This document shows, piece after piece, positions 5,858-12,239 of a DNA stretch of 64,000 bases (positions are counted from its first letter, which is position 1; each line of letters opens with the position of its first letter). The stretch comes from HGM13006 sp963650135 (GTDB lineage: Bacteria > Bacillota > Clostridia > Oscillospirales > Oscillospiraceae). Where the stretch lies: NCBI GenBank assembly GCA_963650135.1, contig CAVJLG010000009.1, forward strand, positions 1 to 64,000, in the 5' to 3' direction. The notes beneath the pieces were generated by a model. The model had not been told where the DNA came from and searched no databases. It saw nothing but the letters and a program-made list of their open reading frames with translations. A program made the translations under genes and the position numbers.

Positions 5858-6463
5858 TTATCCCAGCATCGTCCGAATGATGATTGCAAGCCCATCGGCT
5901 GCCGTTTCCGTTGCCATGGAGGGGACGCTGGCGCTGCGCTGGGCGGCCTGCTGCGGCGTTAGGGGAATGTGGACGAAGCCGCCTACCGCCGTACCTGGGG
6001 CCTCTGACAGGGCGTGAAGCAGGGTATACATCACGTCGTTGCACACATACGTCCCCGCGGAGTTGGACACCGCCGCTGGAATACCGTGCTCCCGCAGCAC
6101 CCCCGCCAGACGCTTAACCGGAATGGTGGCGAAATAGGCCGCAGGCCCACCGGGGAGAATTGGCGTTTCCTCCGCGGCGTAGCCCTCGTTGTCCGGGATT
6201 CTGGCGTCCCGCATATTGATCGCCACACGCTCCAGGTGCAGCTCTGCGGTGCCCTCTGCCTGACCGGTGCAGAGCACTAAATCCGGAGAATATTCCGCAA
6301 TGGCTGCCTTGAGGGCCGTCTCCGCCGCCGAGAATGCCACCGGGAGCTCGATTTTCCATAGCCTTGCCCCGGGGATTTCATCCAGCGGCAGCTCTGCCGC
6401 CAGGGCCGATGCATTCAATGTGTCCGTCCCAAAGGGCGCAAAATAGGTCAACAATACACGCAT
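5858..6463 (-). CDS. pcp: Pyroglutamyl-peptidase I (pyrrolidone-carboxylate peptidase)
   Basis: The start at 6463 has GAGGCG upstream; the frame is open further but without an SD. The 201-residue cytosolic cysteine peptidase removes N-terminal pyroglutamate from peptides (family C15). It opens with VLLTYFAPFG, matching the family's FGPFG-type start. The catalytic triad is visible: Glu in the CTGQAEG...ERVAIN region, Cys in SAGTYVCNDVMY (about residue 142), and His in GFVHIPLTPQQA (about 165). The length is typical. It stands alone between tRNA-Pro and the metal pump operon. Confidence 0.92.
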   Translation of the reverse strand: MRVLLTYFAPFGTDTLNASALAAELPLDEIPGARLWKIELPVAFSAAETALKAAIAEYSPDLVLCTGQAEGTAELHLERVAINMRDARIPDNEGYAAEETPILPGGPAAYFATIPVKRLAGVLREHGIPAAVSNSAGTYVCNDVMYTLLHALSEAPGTAVGGFVHIPLTPQQAAQRSASVPSMATETAADGLAIIIRTMLG

Positions 6464-6571
6464 ATTTTTCGCCTCGTTTTCCTTGTTTTTTCTTATCCTA
6501 TCAGAATTTTCGCGGAAATACAAGCGGAACCGGCACCCCGCAGGATACCGGCTCCGATCTTCCGTATTCTA

Positions 6572-8437
6572 TTACAGATTTTTCACCATCAGTGCCCGAA
6601 TGGCATTGAGTACCGCCAGCACCATTACGCCAACGTCCGCAAAAATCGCGGCCCACATATTGGCGATGCCCAGCGCGCCCAGAATCAGGCACAGCACCTT
6701 AATGCCAATGGCAAAATAGATGTTTTCATAGACGATCCGGATGCATTTACGGGCAATGCGAATGGCCTTGGAGATTTTCAGCGGGTCATCGTCCATCAGC
6801 ACGATATCCGCAGCCTCAATGGCCGCATCGGAGCCCAGCGCGCCCATAGCAATGCCCACATCCGCACGGGAGAGCACCGGCGCATCGTTAATGCCGTCGC
6901 CCACAAACGCAAGATTCTCTTTGGGGCCCTTCTGAGAAAGCAGCTTCTCCACTTTCTCGACCTTATCTCCGGGCAGCAGCTCGCTGTAGACCTCGGAAAT
7001 GCCAAGCTCCTTTGCCGCCTGCTCCGCAGCGGCCTTTCCGTCGCCGGTGAGCATAACCGTCTTGGTAATACCGGCCTTGTGGAGGGCCTCAACGGCCTCT
7101 TTGGCGTGGGGCTTAATCCGGTCGGTGATGAGAATATGACCGCTGTAATCCCCAGCCAGGGCCACATGGACCACGGTACCCACGCTCTTACAGGGGGTAT
7201 AGGGGATGCCTAGCCGGTCCATCAGCTTGCCGTTGCCCACGGCCACGGGAATGCCGTCTACCTTTGCGGTGATGCCGTTGCCGCCGATTTCCTCAATATC
7301 GGTGACGCGGCTGCGATCCAGTTCGCCGCCATAGGCCTTTTGCAGGCTGCGGCTGATGGGATGGGAGGAGGCGATTTCCGCATGGGCGGCATATTCCAGA
7401 AGCTTTTTGTCCTCGATTTTGCAGTGGTGAATGCCCGCTACCTCGAAGACACCCTGGGTCATGGTGCCGGTTTTATCGAACACCACATATTTTGTGGCGG
7501 CCAATGCCTCCAGATAGTTGGAGCCCTTGACCAATACGCCCTCACGGCTGGCCCCGCCGATGCCTGCAAAGAAGCTCAGGGGGATGGAAATCACCAGCGC
7601 ACAGGGGCAGGAGACAACCAGAAACGTAAGAGCACGGTAAATCCAGTCGCCCCATTCGGGGGAAATGCCCATGATCAGCCGGACGATAGGGGGCAGCACC
7701 GCCAGCGCCAATGCGCCGTAGCACACCGCGGGGGTGTAAATCTTGGCAAACCGGGAGATGAAGTTCTCGGAACGGGACTTCTTCGAGGATGCGTTCTCCA
7801 CCAAATCGAGAATCTTCGACACGGTGGATTCCCCGAATTCCTTGGTGGTCTGAATTTTCAGCAGGCCGGTGAGATTGATGCAGCCGCTGATGACCTCGTC
7901 GCCATTCTGCACCTCTCTGGGGACGCTTTCGCCGGTGAGGGCGGAGGTATTGAGGGTGGAGCTGCCGTCTACCACAACGCCGTCAATGGGCACCTTTTCG
8001 CCGGGCTGCACCACAATCACGGTGCCGATCTCCACCTCATCGGGGTCTACCTGCTCAAGATTACCGTCCACCTCAACGTTGGCATAGTCGGGGCGAATGT
8101 CCATGAGCTGGCTGATGTTCCGGCGGCTTTTGCCCACGGCATAGCTCTGGAACAGCTCGCCAATCTGATAAAACAGCATAACTGCCGTCCCCTCGACATA
8201 ATCCCCCAGACAGATGGCGCCAATGGTTGCCACCGCCATCAGGAAGTTTTCGTCGAATACCTGGCGGTTGAGGATGCCCTTTCCGGCCTTCTTTAAAATG
8301 TCATAGCCAATCACCAGATAGGGCACCATGTACAGCAGGAACCGCACCCAGCCCGTTACCGGTACAAAATGCAGGACAATCAGCAGCACAGCACTGATGA
8401 TAATCCGTACCAGTACCTTTTTCTGCTTCTTTGACAT
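6572..8437 (-). CDS. Zn/Cd/Pb-type heavy-metal P1B-ATPase exporter
   Basis: GGGAGG precedes ATG 8437. All P-type ATPase marks are present: TGES in the actuator domain, the membrane metal site SCPCALVIS (CPC), the phosphorylated Asp in FDKTGTMTQG, SSHPIS, and GDGINDAPVL. The last helix carries FADVGVMVLAVLNAIR. An Asp at this place is characteristic of the Zn/Cd group (ZntA/CadA) rather than copper pumps. At 621 residues it lacks the usual N-terminal HMA domain; instead the gene just upstream encodes a separate HMA protein. It expels divalent metal using ATP. Confidence 0.92.
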   Translation of the reverse strand: MSKKQKKVLVRIIISAVLLIVLHFVPVTGWVRFLLYMVPYLVIGYDILKKAGKGILNRQVFDENFLMAVATIGAICLGDYVEGTAVMLFYQIGELFQSYAVGKSRRNISQLMDIRPDYANVEVDGNLEQVDPDEVEIGTVIVVQPGEKVPIDGVVVDGSSTLNTSALTGESVPREVQNGDEVISGCINLTGLLKIQTTKEFGESTVSKILDLVENASSKKSRSENFISRFAKIYTPAVCYGALALAVLPPIVRLIMGISPEWGDWIYRALTFLVVSCPCALVISIPLSFFAGIGGASREGVLVKGSNYLEALAATKYVVFDKTGTMTQGVFEVAGIHHCKIEDKKLLEYAAHAEIASSHPISRSLQKAYGGELDRSRVTDIEEIGGNGITAKVDGIPVAVGNGKLMDRLGIPYTPCKSVGTVVHVALAGDYSGHILITDRIKPHAKEAVEALHKAGITKTVMLTGDGKAAAEQAAKELGISEVYSELLPGDKVEKVEKLLSQKGPKENLAFVGDGINDAPVLSRADVGIAMGALGSDAAIEAADIVLMDDDPLKISKAIRIARKCIRIVYENIYFAIGIKVLCLILGALGIANMWAAIFADVGVMVLAVLNAIRALMVKNL

Positions 8438-8452
8438 ATTGCGCCTCCCGAA

Positions 8453-8671
8453 TTACAGGAAGATTTCGCAGTCGTCTTCCACCTTTTTGCAGTTCTTGAG
8501 CACCTGCTGCATGACGGTGGCGGGCTCCTGACCGTCCTCGAATTCCACGATCATCTTGAGGGCCATGAAGTTGACGGTGGCATTCTTCACGCCGGGGGTC
8601 TTCTTCGCAGCGTCTTCCATCTTGTTGGCACAGTTGGCGCAGTCTACATCGATCTTATAGGTCTTTTTCAT
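8453..8671 (-). CDS. Stand-alone HMA metal-binding protein (72 aa)
   Basis: AAAGGAC precedes ATG 8671. The product is one ferredoxin-fold HMA domain with the metal motif DCANCANK (CxxC) near residue 10, followed by KKTPGVKNATVNF and a C-terminal segment KNCKKVEDDCEIFL that adds Cys residues. It precedes the P-ATPase by 15 bases, in the same operon. It probably replaces the missing N-terminal domain of the pump as a chaperone or regulatory domain (inference). Confidence 0.88.
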   Translation of the reverse strand: MKKTYKIDVDCANCANKMEDAAKKTPGVKNATVNFMALKMIVEFEDGQEPATVMQQVLKNCKKVEDDCEIFL

Positions 8672-8750
8672 AAAAAATCGTCCTTTCAGTTTGCGGCAAC
8701 ACTACAAAGTAGGATTGCCTTTTTATTGATGAAATACTTGGTTTTACATT

Positions 8751-8776
8751 AACATATGAGCAACTGTTCATATGTT
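8751..8776. promoter_or_regulatory. ArsR/SmtB-type operator of the metal pump operon
   Basis: A near-perfect 26-bp dyad has arms AACATATGAGCA and TGTTCATATGTT, 11 of 13 pairs. It matches the ATATGAAC...GTTCATAT form bound by CzrA/SmtB-type metal sensors. It lies immediately downstream of the -10 box of the promoter at 8785-8812, over the start site, where repressor binding would block transcription until metal is present. No ArsR-type gene lies nearby. Confidence 0.78.
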
Positions 8777-8784
8777 ATGGTTGT

Positions 8785-8812
8785 ATTATAGCATCCAGAA
8801 CCCGTTTGTCAA
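8785..8812 (-). promoter_or_regulatory. Promoter of the HMA/P-ATPase operon
   Basis: On the minus strand TTGACA (8812-8807) and TATAAT (8790-8785) are both perfect consensus boxes, spaced 16 bp, directly ahead of the operator. Confidence 0.85.
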
Positions 8813-8833
8813 TAGGGAAGATACCGATTTTGC

Positions 8834-8867
8834 AAAAAAATACTGCCCCGGATTACTCCGAGGCAGT
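8834..8867 (-). terminator. Terminator after azlD
   Basis: ACTGCCCCGG (8842-8851) pairs with CCGAGGCAGT (8858-8867). On the minus strand the hairpin runs into seven T (8840-8834). Confidence 0.8.
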
Positions 8868-8881
8868 ATTGTGCAGTTTAT

Positions 8882-9190
8882 TCAAATGAGAAACAGCTCC
8901 AACAACAACACGGTGCCGCAGCAGGCTCCTGCCACAGCCACCAGATTTGCGCCAAACCAGGCTGCAATCAGGCCCACCGCCAGTGCCGCCGCACCGGAAA
9001 TGGGGCTCTGGGTGGCCTCCACGATGGCAGGGAAGGTCATCACTGCCAGGGTCACATAGGGCACATAGTAGAGGAATGACTGGATAAACCGGCTTTTAAT
9101 GGGCTTCCGAATCAGTGTCATGGGCAGGCAGCGAATGGCAAAGGACACCGCCGCCATGATGAAAATATAAATGGCAACATTATGCGTCAT
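8882..9190 (-). CDS. azlD: AzlD-type branched-chain amino acid exporter small subunit
   Basis: The 102-residue membrane protein has about four hydrophobic segments and the family feature FAIRCLPMTLIRK near residues 18-30. AzlD works with AzlC to export branched-chain amino acids and analogues. The start ATG 9190 overlaps the end of azlC by 11 bases, so the two are coupled. Confidence 0.85.
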   Translation of the reverse strand: MTHNVAIYIFIMAAVSFAIRCLPMTLIRKPIKSRFIQSFLYYVPYVTLAVMTFPAIVEATQSPISGAAALAVGLIAAWFGANLVAVAGACCGTVLLLELFLI

Positions 9191-9923
9191 GGCTTTCTTC
9201 CTCCTCCTGAGTGGGTCTGGGGAACAGAATTGCCGCCCCGGCAGAGAGAATGACCGTCAGAAGAATGGTCCGGGTGCCGCCGGAGAGACTGGAAATCCCG
9301 GGCACAATGGTGGCGCACCAGGACAGCAGGAAGCCCAGAACCACCAGCGCTCCTACCACCTTATTCTTCTTCGCCGGGGGGATAATCACCGCCAGAAACA
9401 TGCCGTAGAGCGCCACGCTGAACGCCGAAACCAGCCGCAGAGGCAATAGATTCCCCGCAATGGTGCCCAGGGCCGTGCCGATGGACCAGCAGGGGAGGGC
9501 CGCCAGCATCGCGCCGTAGCTATAGAACGGGGAGAGATAGCCCTCCCGTGCAATGGCAATGCCAAACAGCTCGTCGGTGATGCCGTAGCTCATCAGCAGC
9601 CGATGCCCAAGCGACGTGCCTGGACGCATGCGCTGGCTCAATGCGCAGCTCATCAGCAGATATCGGGCATTGGTAATGAACGTCACCAGCGCCAGCTCCC
9701 AATAGGAAGCCCCCGCGCCGATGGAGGTAAAGCCCGCATATTCTCCCGCCGAGGCGTTGCAGAACGCGCTGATTAAAAAGCTCTGAAATGCTGTCAGCCC
9801 TGCATTCTTCGCGCTGATGCCCAGGGAGAAGGACACCGCCAAATACCCCAGACCAATGGGAATGCCGTCCCGGAAGCCCTGGGCTAGAATGCTCCGGCGG
9901 CTGACGCTTACTGCTGTATCCAT
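9180..9923 (-). CDS. azlC: AzlC-type branched-chain amino acid exporter large subunit
   Basis: AAAGGAG precedes ATG 9923. The 247-residue integral membrane protein carries the AzlC signature: FRDGIPIGLGYLAVSFSLGI (about residues 18-37), QSFLISAFCNASAGEY, and the second half with YGITDELFGIA. The family exports leucine, isoleucine, valine and toxic analogues. A divergent LysR-type gene 120 bases away is the likely regulator. Confidence 0.9.
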   Translation of the reverse strand: MDTAVSVSRRSILAQGFRDGIPIGLGYLAVSFSLGISAKNAGLTAFQSFLISAFCNASAGEYAGFTSIGAGASYWELALVTFITNARYLLMSCALSQRMRPGTSLGHRLLMSYGITDELFGIAIAREGYLSPFYSYGAMLAALPCWSIGTALGTIAGNLLPLRLVSAFSVALYGMFLAVIIPPAKKNKVVGALVVLGFLLSWCATIVPGISSLSGGTRTILLTVILSAGAAILFPRPTQEEEESHDA

Positions 9924-9958
9924 TCAAAAGACTCCTTTGTCTATCTTCTTCGCCCCAT

Positions 9959-10002
9959 AGCATAGCATAAGACTAGCAATTAGTAAAACGAATGTTTATA
10001 AT
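9959..10002. promoter_or_regulatory. Divergent azlC / lysR promoter region
   Basis: Leftward, TTTACT (9987-9982) and TATGCT (9964-9959) are spaced 17 bp. Rightward, TATAAT lies at 9997-10002 with only a poor -35 (TAGCAA at 9974-9979). The overlap fits a LysR-controlled divergent pair in which the regulator modulates both transcripts. No clear T-N11-A site was fixed. Confidence 0.5.
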
Positions 10003-10043
10003 AGATACATAAGCAAATGTGATAACAGAAAGGGGAAAATCGG

Positions 10044-10907
10044 ATGATATCCCGCTATGGTATCTTCTGCCGGGTAGTGGAGCAGGGGAGCTTTACCCGG
10101 GCCGCAGAGCTTTTGGGCTATTCTCAAAGTGCCGTGAGCCAAAACGTAAGGGCGCTGGAGCAGGAAACCGGCGTGACGCTCCTGTCCCGAAAAAAGGACG
10201 GCGCACAGCTCACCCAGGACGGCCAGGGCTTTTACCCCTATATTCAAGGCATTTTCCAGGCGGAGCAGGCATTGGAGCGAAAGCGCCAGGAAACGATGGG
10301 CCTACAAAACAGCCTCATCCGCATCGGCACCTTCACCAGCGTCAGCCGGAATCTGTTACCGCCCATGATGAAGCGCTTTAAGGAGAAATACCCGGATGTA
10401 CGCTTTGTGCTGCGCCAGGGCGAATATACCTCCATCCCCCAGTGGATTCGCCAGGGGGAGATCGACTTCGGCTTTGTCAATCAGGACGCGGTAGCGGACC
10501 TGGAAACCTGCCTATTATATGAGGACCATATGCTGGCTGTATTGCCCCAGGGCCATCGGCTGGAGCAGAAGCACTGCCTGAGCCTCCGGGATATCAGCAC
10601 CGAGCCACTAATTTTGCTGGATGAGGGCGAGCACAGCGTGCTCCTGGACGCTTTCCGCAGCGCCGGATTGACCCCGAATCTCGCCTATGAGGTCTATGAC
10701 GATTACTCCATCCTCTCCATGGTGCGCCAGGGCCTGGGCATCTCCGTGCTCTATGAAAAGGTGGTGGCAGGGTTCGAGCAGGGGCTGTCCCTTCGTCCGA
10801 TTCAGGAGTCGCCACGCCGCCGGGTGGCCCTGTCCTGGCTCAGCTGGGATACCATGCCCTATGCAGCAAGAAGATTCGCGGAATTCTTAATGAAAGAGAG
10901 TCAATAA
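10044..10907 (+). CDS. LysR-family transcriptional regulator
   Basis: aaagggg precedes ATG 10044. The N-terminal winged HTH reads FCRVVEQGSFTRAAELLGYS then QSAVSQNVRALEQETGVTLL (about residues 8-48), diagnostic of the family. A two-lobed co-inducer domain follows to residue 287. It diverges from azlCD and probably controls amino acid export in response to a branched-chain amino acid or analogue (inference from context). Confidence 0.9.
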   Translation: MISRYGIFCRVVEQGSFTRAAELLGYSQSAVSQNVRALEQETGVTLLSRKKDGAQLTQDGQGFYPYIQGIFQAEQALERKRQETMGLQNSLIRIGTFTSVSRNLLPPMMKRFKEKYPDVRFVLRQGEYTSIPQWIRQGEIDFGFVNQDAVADLETCLLYEDHMLAVLPQGHRLEQKHCLSLRDISTEPLILLDEGEHSVLLDAFRSAGLTPNLAYEVYDDYSILSMVRQGLGISVLYEKVVAGFEQGLSLRPIQESPRRRVALSWLSWDTMPYAARRFAEFLMKESQ

Positions 10908-10913
10908 AAAACA

Positions 10914-10947
10914 GTGCGCTGCATGGAAATTTGCAGCGCACCTATTT
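10914..10947. terminator. Convergent terminator
   Basis: GTGCGCTGCA (10914-10923) pairs perfectly with TGCAGCGCAC (10932-10941), with A-rich and T-rich flanks. It serves the lysR gene and the leftward dehydratase locus. Confidence 0.85.
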
Positions 10948-10958
10948 TTATCAATATT

Positions 10959-12239
10959 TTACTTGGCTTCGGCCATTTCTCGCTTTTTCTGGGCATTTGC
11001 CAGCATCAGCTTAATGCGGTTCTCCTGGTTAATCCGGGTGGCGCCGGGGTCATAGTCGATGGCAACGATGTTGGAATCGGGATAATCCTCCTTGATCCGG
11101 CGAATCATGCCCTTGCCCACAATGTGGTTGGGCAGGCAGCCAAAGGGCTGGGTGCAGACGATATTGGGCACGCCGGAGTGAATCAGCTCCAGCATTTCGG
11201 CGGTCAGGAGCCAGCCCTCGCCCATCTTGTTTCCGTCGCCCAGATAGCCGTGAATCATCTTGTGAAGGTCGTTAAAGTCCCCGGGGGCACGGAAGCGGTT
11301 CGAGCGCTTCAGCGAGTCAATCAGCGCGTGCTGATATTTCATCAGGTACTTTTCAAGGAACTGGCACAGCTTCTTCTTGGCGATATGCCCGCCGTACAGG
11401 TCCACATCCACGTCACGGTTATAGACCTTAAAGATGATAAAGTCCATCAGGCCCGGAATCACAGGCTCTACGCCCTCGGACAGCAGGAAGTTTGCCAGAT
11501 CGTTGTTGCCCAGGGGCGCATATTTGACGTAAATTTCGCCCACCACGCCAACTCTGACCTTCTGCTCGCCCTGTACCGGCACGGCCTTGAACTGCTCAAC
11601 AATATAATCGAAGTTTTTCACCATGCTTTTATAGGTCATGCCCCGGCCCTGGCGCATCTCACCCAGCAGATATTCCCGGCATTCCTGAAGGCACCGGTCG
11701 GTTGCACCCTTTTCTACTTCATAGGGCCGCACCTGCCAGCCGACATTCATCATCAAATCGCCGTAAATGACAGCAAATACGGCCTTTCGCAGAATGGGCA
11801 GGGTCAGCTTAAAGCCAGGGTTCTTCTCCATGCCGGAAAGGTTCAGGGATACCACGGGCACATAGTCCAGGCCTGCGCGGGCCAGCGCCTTTCGCAGCAG
11901 ATACAGGTAGTTGGAGGCACGGCAGCCGCCGCCGGTCTGGGTGATGAACAGCGCCACCTTGTGGGGGTCATAGCCACCCCGGTGAATCGCGTCAATCAGC
12001 TGGCCAATAACCAAGATCGCAGGGAAGCACGCGTCGTTATGGACGTATTTCTGCCCTTCCTCCAGAATGGTATGGCCGGTGGTGTTAAGCATTTTAACCT
12101 TATAGCCAGCCTCCTGGAGGATGCTCTCCAGCATGGCGAAGTGATCCGGCAGCATCTGGGGGGCCAAAATGGTGTATTCCTGGGCCATCTCCTTGGTAAA
12201 CAGGAGCCGCCCGGTCTTGTCGTAAACCAGCTCTGCCAT
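10959..12239 (-). CDS. 2-hydroxyacyl-CoA dehydratase-like protein (C-terminal half of a normally fused activase)
   Basis: The 426-residue protein has the marks of the HgdB-like C-terminal part of giant BadF/BcrA-type activases: YTILAPQMLPDHFAMLESIL, YVHNDACFPAILVIGQLIDA, FITQTGGGCRASNYLYLLRK. Conserved Cys residues in NDACFP and GGGCRA are probably iron-sulfur ligands. ATG 12239 directly follows the TAA of the upstream gene in the same frame, with GGAGG eight bases before it. In many Clostridia I know this sequence as the end of one polypeptide of about 1,400 residues. Substrate unknown. Confidence 0.8.
   Translation of the reverse strand: MAELVYDKTGRLLFTKEMAQEYTILAPQMLPDHFAMLESILQEAGYKVKMLNTTGHTILEEGQKYVHNDACFPAILVIGQLIDAIHRGGYDPHKVALFITQTGGGCRASNYLYLLRKALARAGLDYVPVVSLNLSGMEKNPGFKLTLPILRKAVFAVIYGDLMMNVGWQVRPYEVEKGATDRCLQECREYLLGEMRQGRGMTYKSMVKNFDYIVEQFKAVPVQGEQKVRVGVVGEIYVKYAPLGNNDLANFLLSEGVEPVIPGLMDFIIFKVYNRDVDVDLYGGHIAKKKLCQFLEKYLMKYQHALIDSLKRSNRFRAPGDFNDLHKMIHGYLGDGNKMGEGWLLTAEMLELIHSGVPNIVCTQPFGCLPNHIVGKGMIRRIKEDYPDSNIVAIDYDPGATRINQENRIKLMLANAQKKREMAEAK

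Noticed and set aside
5640..6017. Plus-strand frames across tRNA-Pro and pcp
   Set aside because: They read through the tRNA and antisense to pcp, with no SD or family match.
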